A model generated the notes under the pieces. It worked only from the letters and a program-made list of their open reading frames with translations. It did not search any database and had not been told where the DNA came from. Made by a program: the position numbers and the translations under genes. From positions 62,001-126,000 of the forward strand of contig NZ_BAHE01000019.1 in NCBI RefSeq assembly GCF_000298235.1: 64,000 nt of DNA, written 5' to 3'. Shown here piece by piece: positions 1 to 8,375 of the stretch. Numbering within the stretch: the first letter of the stretch is position 1; each line of letters starts with the position of its first letter. Origin of the DNA: Gordonia namibiensis NBRC 108229 (GTDB lineage Bacteria > Actinomycetota > Actinomycetes > Mycobacteriales > Mycobacteriaceae).

Positions 1-120
1 GAGGTCGACGAGGAGCACCTTCTCACCGAAGGCGCCGGCGAGGAAGTCGGCGAGGCCGGCCGTGAGCGTGGTCTTCCCGACCCCGCCCTTGAGGCTGATG
101 GTCGCGATCACCGTCGGCAT
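1..120 (-). CDS. ParA/MinD-family ATPase, N-terminal fragment (runs off window)
   Basis: Only the first 40 residues are present, because the gene continues beyond base 1. The translation opens with MPTVIATISLKGGVGKTT, which contains the deviant Walker A motif KGGVGKTT of ParA/MinD/Soj ATPases, and then reaches the second beta strand (VLLVDL), where the family's ATP-binding region continues. The ATG at 118-120 is the natural start, since the P-loop sits about 10 residues in, as usual for ParA. Such ATPases partition plasmids or chromosomes or position proteins; the role cannot be narrowed from this fragment. No ParB partner is visible in the window. Confidence 0.85.
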   Translation of the reverse strand, partial: MPTVIATISLKGGVGKTTLTAGLADFLAGAFGEKVLLVDL

Positions 121-190
121 GGTGTCCCCGGTCTGTTCGGTGGGTCTGCGTCGCCAGACTAACCGGGAGAAACGCGCGGCGCAGCGACTC

Positions 191-1564
191 TCAGCCGGTC
201 GTACCCAGGGCCTCGACCCTCTGGTCGTGGTGGGCGAAGGTGGGACCGCGCCCGCCGTCCTGCTCGGCGGCCAGCTTGGTGAAGGCGTCGTGCATGACGG
301 CCCAGTAGGTGTCGCCGTTCGCGCGACGCCTGTCGGCCCGCTTCCAGTACCCGGGGATGCGTCGGTCCAGATTCGCCAGGCGCGCCTGCGCGGTGATGAG
401 TTTCGGTGCGACACGTCCGATTCGGGTCGGCTCGGGAGTACCGGTGATGCGCTTGCCGAGGAACGTGCCACCGATGAAGAAATACAGGCCGTGCAGGGTC
501 TGGTGGAGCGCCGACTTCACCTGCGTGTCGATCAACGGGACCCGAACCTTGTCCATCAGCGTGTTGAGCATCATCTCGGAGACGTCGTTGAGCGCCTCGG
601 AGAACTCCGACGGTGGTTCCATCACCGCATAGCCGTAGTCGAGGAGCTCCACCGCTTCGCCGAAGGTGCGCGGGATCATCGCCTCTCGAATACCCAGGAT
701 GTGACCGATGTACGACCAGAAGATGTTGAGGTCTTCCAGGTCCCGGTAGTCGTAATGACGACCGTAGTTGATGTCGTACATGAGGTTGGCGACCCCGAAC
801 GACGGGATGCCGCCGGACATCTCGGCATTGGAGATCGGCACACCGTGCTGGGCGACCCATTCCTCCCCCCACTTCTTACGCAGCATGACACGCGCCTGCG
901 CGTGCATCAGCCGCACCCGGACGGCGTTCTTGAACGCGATGCCGTAGCGGTCGAGCGCCCCCGGTGCGGGCAGGTGCACCCAGAACTCGGCGGTCTCCAG
1001 CGACCGGTTGACCATGTTGCGCTGCATGCGACCCATGGTTCCGACCGCGCCGCCCACCGAGCCTCCCTGGACGGTGACCAGGGTGTTGAGGAAGATCAGC
1101 GACGCCTTGCCCGCCGGGCTCACGCTGTTTGCGACGATCGCGCCCCGGTCGACGCGCTCCCTGGTGATCCAGGACGGCGGGTTGTCGATGTGCTCGAAGA
1201 GCGCGACGAGTTCCTCCGGGGGATCGTCGATGGTCTCCAGTCCGTTGTCGAGTGCGTCTTCGAACATCTGCCGTCCGCTCCGCGGGGGCAGTCTGCGGAA
1301 CATCTGCACGACCGCGTCCATCTCCGGATCACCGACCCAGAGATGGTCTTTGGCGCGGGCCACGATTCCGCCGGTGTCGGGGAGCCGATCCTGCACGTCG
1401 ACCCAGCCGTCCAGCAGTCGATGACGGGCAGGTGTCCAGTCCGGGTTGAACGTCGGTCGCGCGGGCGGTGCCGGTCGCAGCGGGCGCCCCAGCACCGGAT
1501 CGATCGGGGCGTCGGGGGCGGGCGGTGGGGCGAGGGCGTCGAGGTGATCTTCGAGGACGGTCAT
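191..1564 (-). CDS. Oxygenase MpaB family protein (DUF2236, latex-clearing-protein-like)
   Basis: The 457-residue protein resembles the MpaB/rubber-oxygenase catalytic family (DUF2236), whose characterised members, such as latex clearing protein, are b-type haem dioxygenases. The core segment around VRVRLMHAQAR, followed by a conserved GVPISNAEM stretch, is what I recognise. No signal peptide is seen, so it is probably cytoplasmic. I chose the ATG at 1564 because GGAGA lies just upstream; an ATG at 1594 would add ten residues and lacks such a site. It stands alone, and an inverted repeat (1593-1610) lies 29 bp upstream of the start. The substrate is unknown; rubber cleavage is not implied, as many family members have no known function. 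Confidence 0.75.
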   Translation of the reverse strand: MTVLEDHLDALAPPPAPDAPIDPVLGRPLRPAPPARPTFNPDWTPARHRLLDGWVDVQDRLPDTGGIVARAKDHLWVGDPEMDAVVQMFRRLPPRSGRQMFEDALDNGLETIDDPPEELVALFEHIDNPPSWITRERVDRGAIVANSVSPAGKASLIFLNTLVTVQGGSVGGAVGTMGRMQRNMVNRSLETAEFWVHLPAPGALDRYGIAFKNAVRVRLMHAQARVMLRKKWGEEWVAQHGVPISNAEMSGGIPSFGVANLMYDINYGRHYDYRDLEDLNIFWSYIGHILGIREAMIPRTFGEAVELLDYGYAVMEPPSEFSEALNDVSEMMLNTLMDKVRVPLIDTQVKSALHQTLHGLYFFIGGTFLGKRITGTPEPTRIGRVAPKLITAQARLANLDRRIPGYWKRADRRRANGDTYWAVMHDAFTKLAAEQDGGRGPTFAHHDQRVEALGTTG

Positions 1565-1956
1565 GGTGTCTCCGCGCATTCCGAGGTCCGGCAACTTAGT
1601 AATCTAGGTTAGCCAACTCGGCGGGCGTGCGGAGCCGTTCCATAGACGAAGCAGTCTCGGCGCCCGAACCCCGCCGTTCCGTGCCGCGCACTCGTCCCCG
1701 CATCCCGGCCGGCCGCCCTGACGTTTCCACCGTTGATCAAGGTTCGGGAGAACGCGCGATTCGGGCGACCCCGACTCTGCCGACATAGTCGAAATCTGTG
1801 AGAATGGTCGTCGCCGGACATTTCACGCCGAGACCGCGCGGACACCACGGCACATTTCGTGAACCGAGGAAATACGCGACGACCCGCAGTCCCTGGATTC
1901 ACGTGATACCGATTCACCGAACGCGGCCGCGTCACCTCCGCGAGACAAGGACAGTC
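1565..1956. other. Intergenic region between divergent genes
   Basis: This stretch separates the leftward MpaB-family gene from the rightward secreted-protein gene. It carries an inverted repeat at 1593-1610. Several short open frames cross it (for example 1604-1786 on the minus strand) but none has a recognisable product or a convincing ribosome-binding site. The rightward gene's leader, with AAGGA at about 1947, occupies the right end. Nothing else is supported. Confidence 0.5.
1593..1610. promoter_or_regulatory. Inverted repeat AACTTA-N6-TAGGTT, possible operator
   Basis: AACTTA (1593-1598) and TAGGTT (1605-1610) form a near-perfect inverted repeat 29 bp upstream of the oxygenase start, where an operator would sit. 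The half-sites match those in front of the desaturases (32866-32889, AACTTA-N8-TAGGTT) and the reductase (35483-35506), but the spacer is 6 rather than 8 bases. A shared regulator is therefore possible but not secure. Confidence 0.4.
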
Positions 1957-2604
1957 ATGACCACTCGTCCCACGAACGCTGGTATCCGAAAGCTCTCGGC
2001 CGGAATGGCTTTCGCCGCAGCGGCGGCGACAACCATCGCGCTCGCACCGTCCGCCTCGGCATCCCCGGGAGATGTCACCGTCTCACCGTCGGTGTCCGGA
2101 AACACGATCACTCTCGAGGTCACCAACAATGCGAACAAGCGCATCGGCTGCGAGATCTTCGGCGTGAAGGCCAATTCCACTCCCACCGCCTCGGCCGTGG
2201 TCTTCGGTTATCAGACGCCTGAGGAACTCGGCGCCCTCATATCCCCCGGCACGTCGAAAAATGTGCCGATGCGGGTCACCGCGGGCAACCCGCCGAAGCC
2301 GACCGGGTCCGCGACGATCCCGACCGGGACCTACGACATCTATTGGGGTTGCGCCACTATCACCCTGCCGCCGGGCTCCGTCCGCGAGCAGTTCTGGGGA
2401 ACCAACCCGCCGTTGACCAACATGACCCCGACCGCCGGGGCGCCGGTCCGCGTCACGGTGACGGGTGCCGGGCCGGCCACGCCGGAACCCCGGTCGGAGG
2501 CCCCCACGACACCTGCTCGCCCGACGGTCCCCAGGTTGCCCGGTATCGAGATCCCGGAGCAGATCTGCGCCCCGTGGGCCTGCTACCCGCTGCCGAGACC
2601 CTGA
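1957..2604 (+). CDS. Secreted hypothetical protein
   Basis: The 215-residue product begins with a typical Sec signal peptide: Arg/Lys near residues 5-12, a hydrophobic Ala-rich core (GMAFAAAAATTIALAPS) and an ASA-type cleavage site near residue 34. The mature part is beta-rich in appearance, with paired cysteines (CEIF, WGCAT, ICAPWACY), and ends in a Pro/Thr-rich tail. I prefer the ATG at 1957 because AAGGA lies upstream and the signal peptide then starts at once; a longer frame from 1798 would bury it behind an Arg-rich stretch. I do not recognise a family, and the function is unknown. It probably acts in the cell envelope or outside the cell. Confidence 0.7.
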   Translation: MTTRPTNAGIRKLSAGMAFAAAAATTIALAPSASASPGDVTVSPSVSGNTITLEVTNNANKRIGCEIFGVKANSTPTASAVVFGYQTPEELGALISPGTSKNVPMRVTAGNPPKPTGSATIPTGTYDIYWGCATITLPPGSVREQFWGTNPPLTNMTPTAGAPVRVTVTGAGPATPEPRSEAPTTPARPTVPRLPGIEIPEQICAPWACYPLPRP

Positions 2605-2622
2605 TCGCTCACCGACTCCGCG

Positions 2623-2817
2623 TCACAGCGGCGTCGGGTGATTGTCCTTGGACTTCGAGCGGAACAGCATGTACCCGCCGTAGAGGGCCAGTCCGATGAG
2701 GGCGATCCAGAAGAGCCCCTCGAGCAGCGGCCCGATCACCGCCAGCGCGATGAGGACGACCGCGATGATCCCGAGGACCTTCCAGAACGTGGTTGACGAA
2801 TTCGTTGATGTGCTCAT
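2623..2817 (-). CDS. Small membrane protein
   Basis: The 64-residue protein has two adjacent hydrophobic segments (WKVLGIIAVVLIALAVIG and LFWIALIGLALYGGYMLF), separated by a short charged turn, and a basic tail (RSKSKDN). It is predicted to be a membrane hairpin. The ATG at 2817 is favoured by an upstream GGAGA; a longer frame starting at 2853 lacks support. It converges on the secreted-protein gene with an 18 bp gap. No family or function is recognised. Confidence 0.6.
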   Translation of the reverse strand: MSTSTNSSTTFWKVLGIIAVVLIALAVIGPLLEGLFWIALIGLALYGGYMLFRSKSKDNHPTPL

Positions 2818-2903
2818 GCCCCGAGTCTCCGCCGGCACCCCACCAAAAGCCACAGGTCAGCCGGTATATGGGGCGAAGTTCAGGGACATCCCTGAGACCG
2901 TCC

Positions 2904-3377
2904 CTAGCGCCGGAACCAGGCCTCGGGATTGCCGCTCAGGGCCTTGGAGATCCGTAGGCGCGAGGTGTCGGTGAGGTCGTCGGGCAGATCGTCGGGCGCG
3001 AACCAGGCGACGTCGGAGTTCTCGTCGTCGGCCGCATGCGGTTCGCCGTCGACGTATCGCGCGAGGAAGCGGACGTCGAGGTAGCGCGTCTGATCCCCGT
3101 TGGGATAGGTGATCAGCGGGGTTACGTCGACACTGGTCAGGCGGATGATCTCGGCGGTCACGGCCGTCTCCTCGGCGACCTCGCGCAGCGCCGCGCGGGC
3201 AGGCTCCTCACCGGGTTCCAGCACCCCGGACACGACCGCCCACTGTCCGTTGTCGACGCGGCGGGTGAGCAGCAGACGGCCGTCGGCGTCGCGGACGACC
3301 ACACTGACACCCGACAGCCAGAGCTCGCGATGGCCGACCTGGGCACGCAGGTCACGGATGAAGTCAGGGATGGGCAT
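2904..3377 (-). CDS. NUDIX hydrolase
   Basis: The 157-residue protein has a NUDIX box at about residues 58-80 (GVLEPGEEPARAALREVAEE followed by TAV), fitting GX5EX7REUXEE but with Ala where the family has Gly. The N-terminal part (WLSGVSVVVRDADGRLLLTRR) is typical of ADP-ribose or nucleotide pyrophosphatases. It probably hydrolyses a nucleoside diphosphate linked to another moiety; the substrate is not defined. The ATG at 3377, preceded by GGATGTGGGG, gives a normal family length, whereas the upstream in-frame extension is Arg-rich and looks non-coding. It is divergent from the aminotransferase with a 60 bp gap. Confidence 0.85.
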   Translation of the reverse strand: MPIPDFIRDLRAQVGHRELWLSGVSVVVRDADGRLLLTRRVDNGQWAVVSGVLEPGEEPARAALREVAEETAVTAEIIRLTSVDVTPLITYPNGDQTRYLDVRFLARYVDGEPHAADDENSDVAWFAPDDLPDDLTDTSRLRISKALSGNPEAWFRR

Positions 3378-3437
3378 CCCCACATCCTGCCTGCCCGGGC
3401 CTCGGGGCGTGTCGCGGCGGCGCGCACAATGTGATCC

Positions 3438-4631
3438 ATGAAGATCTCCCGACGAGCCGAAGGGATCGCCCCGTTCTACGCGATGGAGTTCGCGCGGAAC
3501 GCGGCCGAGCTGGAGGCGCAGGGCCACCACGTGGTGAAGCTCAACATCGGCGAACCCGACTTCGGACCGCCCCCTGCGGTTCTCGCGGCAGCCCGTGAGG
3601 TCAGCGACGGCCGGCCGCTCGCGTACACCGGCGCACTCGGTCTCCCGGAGTTGCGGGCCGCGATCGCGGACTTCTACGGGCACCATTTCGGCGCGGATGT
3701 CGACCCTCGACGGGTCGCGGTCACCTCCGGCGCCTCGGCCGCGCTGCTCATGGCGTGCGCCGCACTCATCGATCCCGGCGACAGAGTGCTCATCGGAGAT
3801 CCGTCGTACCCGTGCAACCGCCAGTTCGCCCACGCCTTCGGTGCGCAGGTCGACCTGATCGAGACCACCGCGGAATCACGCTTCCAGCTGACGACCGATG
3901 ACGTCGAGAGGTCCTGGACCGACAGCACACGCGGTGTCATCGTCGCCACCCCGTCGAATCCCACCGGCACCTCGATGCCGTACGACGAATTGGTCGCGAT
4001 GACCGATCTCGTCGCAGCGCGCGGCGGCTGGTCCATCGTCGACGAGATCTACCTCGGCCTGTCCGACCCCGGTGCGGACGGACGCGCCCCGCAAAGCATC
4101 CTCGCCACCGACACCCCGGGTACGGCCGAGACGGTCGTGATCAACAGCTTCTCCAAGTACTTCGGCATGACCGGCTGGCGTCTCGGCTGGTGCATCGTCC
4201 CCGACGAGTTGGTCGGGGTCATCGAACGCCTCGCACAGAACTTCTATGTATGCCCGCCGACCCCGTCCCAGTACGCGGCGCTGGCCTGCTTCACCCCGGA
4301 GTCCCTGGCCGTCGCCGAGGACAACCGGCGCGAGTTCGCACGTCGCCGGCACCTCGTCATCGACGGGCTCGCGCGCATCGGGCTCGACGTACCGGTGGTC
4401 CCCGACGGGGCGTTCTACGTCTACATCGACGTGAGTTCGACCGGGCTGAGTTCGGCGGAATTCTGCGACCGCGCCCTTCGCGAGGCACACGTCGCCCTCA
4501 CGCCGGGCAAGGATTTCGGGGTCGCCGGTGCCGATCGCTTCGTCCGGCTGTCCTACGCGGCGTCGACGGAGGATCTCGCTCTCGCGATCGACCGGCTCGG
4601 CGCGTTCGTGGGAGCCGGAAACCCCGCGTGA
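3438..4631 (+). CDS. Pyridoxal-phosphate aminotransferase, class I/II
   Basis: The 397-residue protein is a fold-type I aminotransferase. The substrate-binding region (NIGEPDFGPP) lies near residue 36, the cofactor-binding SGASAALL near 97, NPTG near 175 and the PLP lysine in NSFSKYFGMTGWRLGW near 240. The Arg that binds the substrate carboxylate is in the C-terminal RLSYA. This is the arrangement of aspartate/alanine/aromatic aminotransferases, but specificity cannot be read from sequence alone. There is little ribosome-binding sequence before the ATG. The serine hydrolase gene starts 69 bp downstream but has its own putative regulatory repeat. Confidence 0.9.
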   Translation: MKISRRAEGIAPFYAMEFARNAAELEAQGHHVVKLNIGEPDFGPPPAVLAAAREVSDGRPLAYTGALGLPELRAAIADFYGHHFGADVDPRRVAVTSGASAALLMACAALIDPGDRVLIGDPSYPCNRQFAHAFGAQVDLIETTAESRFQLTTDDVERSWTDSTRGVIVATPSNPTGTSMPYDELVAMTDLVAARGGWSIVDEIYLGLSDPGADGRAPQSILATDTPGTAETVVINSFSKYFGMTGWRLGWCIVPDELVGVIERLAQNFYVCPPTPSQYAALACFTPESLAVAEDNRREFARRRHLVIDGLARIGLDVPVVPDGAFYVYIDVSSTGLSSAEFCDRALREAHVALTPGKDFGVAGADRFVRLSYAASTEDLALAIDRLGAFVGAGNPA

Positions 4632-4658
4632 CCCGCGACTGACGCCGACCTCGCGGAT

Positions 4659-4680
4659 AGAGTGTGATGTGCAACACTCT
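4659..4680. promoter_or_regulatory. Inverted repeat AGAGTGT-N8-ACACTCT
   Basis: A perfect 7-8-7 inverted repeat (4659-4665 and 4674-4680) ends 20 bp before the serine hydrolase ATG. It could be a repressor operator or a hairpin in the mRNA leader just ahead of the AGGAGG site. The sequence cannot distinguish these. Confidence 0.4.
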
Positions 4681-4700
4681 TCGAGCCCAGGAGGCGGCGC

Positions 4701-5501
4701 ATGAGTATCGCCGATCTCGACACCGTGGACCCGAAGCGGATCGCGGAGGAGGCGGGGAAGGTCCTGCGCGAGCGGACAACCGGCGAACCCCGGGTGCCCA
4801 GTGTCGTCGCCGGGGTCACCACGGACCAGCGGACCGTCTACCTCGAGGCGGTCGGGCTCAGGGCCTCCGACGCCGATCATGCGATGACCACCGACTCGGT
4901 GTTCGCCCTGTTCTCCATGACCAAGGCGATCACCGCGACAGTCGCGCTCCAGCTCGTCGGCGAGAAGCGGCTCGACCTGCACGCACCGGCGAGCGAGTAC
5001 GCCCCGGCCATCGCCGATCTGGAGGTGATCGAGGGATTCGACGACGACGGCAACCCACGGCTGCGCCCACCCGCCTCCGCCGTCACCACCCACCAACTCC
5101 TCACCCACACAGCGGGTTTCGGCTACTCCTTCTTCGACGAGACCTACCACCGACTCGAAACCGAGCACCGGCAACCGCCGATGTCCGAGTCGACACACGC
5201 CGCACTGCGCACACCGCTCCTGTTCGATCCGGGCACCGCGTGGGAGTACGGCTCCAACATCGACTGGGTCGGCCAGGTCATCGAGGGCATCACCGGCCGC
5301 CGCCTCGGTGACGTGATGAGCGATCGCGTGTTGTCGCCACTCGGCATGTCCGACACCGCATTCACGCTCTCCGGCGACACCCGGCACCGTCGCGCGATCA
5401 TGCACCACCGCCGCGGCAACACCCTCATCGCAGATCACCAATGGGAGCGAACCCGCTACCTCGACTTCGAGACCGCGGTCTACCGCGCGCTCAGCGTCTG
5501 A
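4701..5501 (+). CDS. Serine hydrolase (class C beta-lactamase / EstB type), probably internally deleted
   Basis: The 266-residue product begins like a class C beta-lactamase-fold esterase. The nucleophile motif SxxK is in ALFSMTKAITA near residue 74, HQLLTHTAGFGY lies near 130 and the YGSN segment near 178. After SDTAFTLSGDT near residue 225 the sequence jumps to RTRYLDFETAVYRALSV, which looks like the extreme C-terminus of this family. Family members are usually about 380-400 residues, so roughly 120-140 residues, including the region with the third active-site motif, appear to be missing in frame. The gene has a good AGGAGG site. It may be a decaying gene whose product is inactive. The deletion is inferred from comparison from memory and needs an alignment. 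Confidence 0.7.
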   Translation: MSIADLDTVDPKRIAEEAGKVLRERTTGEPRVPSVVAGVTTDQRTVYLEAVGLRASDADHAMTTDSVFALFSMTKAITATVALQLVGEKRLDLHAPASEYAPAIADLEVIEGFDDDGNPRLRPPASAVTTHQLLTHTAGFGYSFFDETYHRLETEHRQPPMSESTHAALRTPLLFDPGTAWEYGSNIDWVGQVIEGITGRRLGDVMSDRVLSPLGMSDTAFTLSGDTRHRRAIMHHRRGNTLIADHQWERTRYLDFETAVYRALSV

Positions 5502-5523
5502 CCCAGAACCTGCCGACCGGACT

Positions 5524-5537
5524 CCCAGAAATCTGGG
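5524..5537 (+). terminator. Short hairpin CCCAGA-AA-TCTGGG
   Basis: A perfect 6 bp stem with a 2-base loop lies 23 bp after the serine hydrolase stop codon. There is no T-run, so it is at best a weak terminator. Confidence 0.3.
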
Positions 5538-5714
5538 GGCGCACCGGTTCCAGAGGTTCCGCCGCGACTTTTCCGGCGTTCGAGGGATGGCGGGAACAAA
5601 AGGTGCTCAGCGACTCTGAGTGCCATGAACACATCGGGAACCGCGGTGCCGAAGACCGCACCCGACCCCGCTTCACCGTCCGCTCCGATCACCGAACCGC
5701 GAAGGAACCACACC

Positions 5715-7097
5715 GTGTCCATCACCTCCGAACCGATCGACTTCACCGACCTCGACGCCCTCGTCACCACCGTCGCAGGACCCGTCCTGACACCGACCGA
5801 CGACGGTTACACCGCCGAACTGACCGGCTTCAACCTGGTGGCCATCCCGGCCGCGCAGGTCGTCGTCGGCGCGGCCGGCGCCGAAGACGTCGCCGCCGCA
5901 GTGCGATACGCGCGGGCCAACGGACTGCGGGTCGGTGCCCGGGCCACCGGACACGGGGCCCCGATCGAGGGCCGCGGCACAGTCGTCGTCACCACCTCGC
6001 GGATGACCGACATCGTCGTCGACCCGGTCACCAGGACCGCCCGCGTCGGCGCCGGTGTCCGCTGGCGTGACCTCGCCGCGGCGACCGCGCCTCACGGACT
6101 GACCGGCCTGGTCGGCTCGTCGTCCTCGGTCGGCGTGGTCGGCTACCACCTCGGCGGCGGGCTCAGCCCCCTCGGACGCCGATTCGGTTGGGCCGCAGAT
6201 CATGTGCGGTCGATCGAGCTGGTGACGGCGGATGGGATCATCCGAACGGTCGACCCCTCGGCCGGTTCGGACCTGTACTGGGCGATCCTGGGCGGACGCG
6301 ACGGCTTCGGCATCGTCACCGCCATCGAGTTCGAACTCTTCGAGCTCCCCACCGTCTACGGCGGCGGCATCTTCTTCGCCGGCTCGGCGGCGGCCGACGT
6401 GCTCCACACCTGGCGTGAGTGGGCGCCGACCCTGCCGGAGGAGGCCGGCACCTCGGTCGCGATCCTGCGCCTTCCGCCGGACCCCAACCTGCCGGCCCCG
6501 TTGCAGGGCCAGCTCGCGGTGCACGTCCGCTACACCCACACCGGCGACCCGGCCACCGCGGCAGCACTTCTCGCCCCGATGCGCTCGGCCGGCCCCATCC
6601 TGCTCGAGAACATCGACGTGCTCCCGACCGCCGCTCTCGACGCCGTGCACATGGACCCGCCGGGCCCGATGCCTTCCGCCGAACGCGGCAGCATCCTGCA
6701 CGAGTTCCCGGCGTCGGCCGTCGACGCCCTTCTCGACGTCGCCGGACCGCACGTCGCGAGCCCCCTGGCCATCGTCGAGGTCCGCCTGATGGGCGGCGCG
6801 CTGACGCAACCGCAGCGCGTACCCAACGCGGTCGCCGGACGCCACGGCGCCTTCAACGTCGTCGCCATCGGCGTGCCGGCCGGCCCCCTCGGCGACCAGG
6901 TCGGCGCACACCTGGCCGCCGTCACCCGGGCCGTCGCGCCGTGGTCGGCCGGTGCACTGCTGAACTTCTGCGGACTCGACGCCGCCGAACGAGAGCAACT
7001 CTGGACGCCCGAACAGCGGGTACGCCTGGAGACGATCCGCCGCCGTCACGACCCGACCGGGGTCCTCCGGGTGGATGATCCCAGCTTTGTGGGATAG
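5715..7097 (+). CDS. FAD-binding oxidoreductase, berberine-bridge-enzyme-like
   Basis: The 460-residue protein has the PCMH/VAO-type FAD domain. There is a beta-alpha start (VVVGAAGAEDVAAAVRYAR), then RATGHG, whose His aligns with the covalent FAD site of BBE-like enzymes, and a pyrophosphate-binding segment (GLVGSSSSVGVVGYHLGGG). The C-terminus (HDPTGVLRVDD) is the family's terminal motif. These enzymes oxidise sugars, alcohols or other substrates with oxygen. I chose the GTG at 5715 because GAAGGA precedes it by eight bases; an in-frame ATG at 5625 would add a low-complexity Pro/Thr/Ala segment. A LuxR-type regulator starts 32 bp downstream and may be co-transcribed. Confidence 0.85.
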   Translation: MSITSEPIDFTDLDALVTTVAGPVLTPTDDGYTAELTGFNLVAIPAAQVVVGAAGAEDVAAAVRYARANGLRVGARATGHGAPIEGRGTVVVTTSRMTDIVVDPVTRTARVGAGVRWRDLAAATAPHGLTGLVGSSSSVGVVGYHLGGGLSPLGRRFGWAADHVRSIELVTADGIIRTVDPSAGSDLYWAILGGRDGFGIVTAIEFELFELPTVYGGGIFFAGSAAADVLHTWREWAPTLPEEAGTSVAILRLPPDPNLPAPLQGQLAVHVRYTHTGDPATAAALLAPMRSAGPILLENIDVLPTAALDAVHMDPPGPMPSAERGSILHEFPASAVDALLDVAGPHVASPLAIVEVRLMGGALTQPQRVPNAVAGRHGAFNVVAIGVPAGPLGDQVGAHLAAVTRAVAPWSAGALLNFCGLDAAEREQLWTPEQRVRLETIRRRHDPTGVLRVDDPSFVG

Positions 7098-7129
7098 ACA
7101 TCGATGCAGCTCAGGAACATGATTGCCAG

Positions 7130-8269
7130 ATGACATCGAGCCTGACCGCCGAGCGCGTGCGCCGCGACATCGAAGTCGTGGCGCACGCCGGTCTCGGCCT
7201 CGACGACTTCTTCGCGGAAACCGTGGAGTCGTTGCGTCGTGCGGTACCCATCGATGCCGCCTGCATCGGCACCTTCGACCCCAACACGGTCATGCTGACC
7301 TCGGCCCGGAAGTACGGGGACCTGCTCGGTCAGGACCACAAGGACCCGGAATGGGGGCTTCTCGAGTACGGGCAGGTCGAACCGTCGAGTTACCGAGAAC
7401 TGGTGGCGCAGAAGCGCGATGCCGTCGGCCTCAATCTCCTGACCCGGGGTCGGACCCAGCAGTCCGAACGCATGACGCGCCTCATGATCCCGGAGTACTG
7501 CTTCCACGACGAGGCGCGCGTCGTGCTCCGCGACGGGGATCGGGTGTGGGCCGGGATCGCGATGTTCCGCAGCGGCGCGGGCTGCCGCCCGTTCACCGAC
7601 GACGAGATCGACTTCCTCGGCTCGCTGTCGCAGACACTCGCACACGGGGTTCGGATCGGGCTGCTCAGCACGGTCGTCGCCGAACAACGGCCCTCGATCA
7701 ACAACGGGCCGGCCGTCCTGATCATCGATCGCAACAACGAGATCGTGCAGATGAGCGCCGGCAGCCAGGAGCGCATCGACGACCTCGCGGCGGGACCGAA
7801 CAGTGCGGCAGCCGTGAACCCCATCTACGGCCTGATCGGTGCCGCACGACGCTACGGTGCCGGCGAGACGCAGGTACCGCCGCGCCTACGGGTCCGCGGC
7901 AGATCGGGAATGTGGCTCGTCATCAACGCATCCCCGCTGTCCTCGGTCGACGGCCGGCCCGGCGAGGTCGTCATCACGATCGAGGAGGCGCGCCCGCCGG
8001 AGATCATCCCGCTCGTCGTCGAGGCCTTCGGCCTCACCGCGCGTGAGCGTGACGTGACCCAGATGGTGTTGCAGAACGTCGCCACCAAGGACATCGCCGC
8101 AACCCTGCACGTATCCGCGTACACGGTGCAGGATCACCTGAAGTCGATCTTCGACAAGGCCGGGGTCCGGAGCCGTCGCGAACTCATCGCCCGGGTGTAC
8201 TTCGACCAGTACGCGCAACGTCTCAACGATCCGCTCACGCCCTCCGGCTCCTACGCGTCGGCCGAATAA
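7130..8269 (+). CDS. GAF-LuxR family transcriptional regulator
   Basis: The 379-residue protein ends in a LuxR/NarL helix-turn-helix ([38 protein letters not shown]) at about residues 302-350. The N-terminal 200 residues look like a GAF-type sensor ([18 protein letters not shown]). There is no receiver domain, so it probably senses a small ligand rather than a phosphorelay signal. It lies between the flavoprotein gene and the monooxygenase operon, separated from the latter by a strong terminator at 8296-8318. A role in regulating either neighbour is possible but unproven. The ATG at 7130 is the first start in frame. Confidence 0.85.
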   Translation: MTSSLTAERVRRDIEVVAHAGLGLDDFFAETVESLRRAVPIDAACIGTFDPNTVMLTSARKYGDLLGQDHKDPEWGLLEYGQVEPSSYRELVAQKRDAVGLNLLTRGRTQQSERMTRLMIPEYCFHDEARVVLRDGDRVWAGIAMFRSGAGCRPFTDDEIDFLGSLSQTLAHGVRIGLLSTVVAEQRPSINNGPAVLIIDRNNEIVQMSAGSQERIDDLAAGPNSAAAVNPIYGLIGAARRYGAGETQVPPRLRVRGRSGMWLVINASPLSSVDGRPGEVVITIEEARPPEIIPLVVEAFGLTARERDVTQMVLQNVATKDIAATLHVSAYTVQDHLKSIFDKAGVRSRRELIARVYFDQYAQRLNDPLTPSGSYASAE

Positions 8270-8295
8270 CCACAGCTCACCTGCACATTCCCACC

Positions 8296-8318
8296 GAGGG
8301 CCCGCATCGCGGGCCCTC
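8296..8318 (+). terminator. Strong hairpin terminator after the LuxR gene
   Basis: GAGGGCCCGC (8296-8305) and GCGGGCCCTC (8309-8318) form a perfect 10 bp GC-rich stem with a 3-base loop, followed by CTTTCGTCGT. It insulates the monooxygenase promoter region from the upstream gene. Confidence 0.8.
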
Positions 8319-8352
8319 CTTTCGTCGTCAGAAGACCGGCAACTTGGTCGGT

Positions 8353-8369
8353 CGTCTCACAGTGAGACG
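8353..8369. promoter_or_regulatory. Perfect palindrome upstream of prmA
   Basis: CGTCTCAC-A-GTGAGACG is a perfect 8-1-8 palindrome about 91 bp upstream of the prmA start. The location between terminator and operon suggests an operator. The binding protein is unknown; the Fis-type activator encoded at 17893-19686 is one candidate. Confidence 0.55.
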
Positions 8370-8375
8370 TTTGTT

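Noticed and set aside
62..1612. Long plus-strand open frame opposite the MpaB-family gene
   Set aside because: It is antisense to a well-supported gene, Arg/Asp/Val-rich without domains, and a typical shadow of high-GC coding DNA.
3876..5441. 521-residue minus-strand frame across the aminotransferase and serine hydrolase genes
   Set aside because: It spans two real genes and their gap, has no recognisable motif and shows shadow-like composition.
5625..5714. N-terminal extension of the BBE-like oxidoreductase
   Set aside because: The extra 30 residues are low-complexity and the ATG lacks a ribosome-binding site, whereas the GTG at 5715 has GAAGGA; kept only as an alternative.
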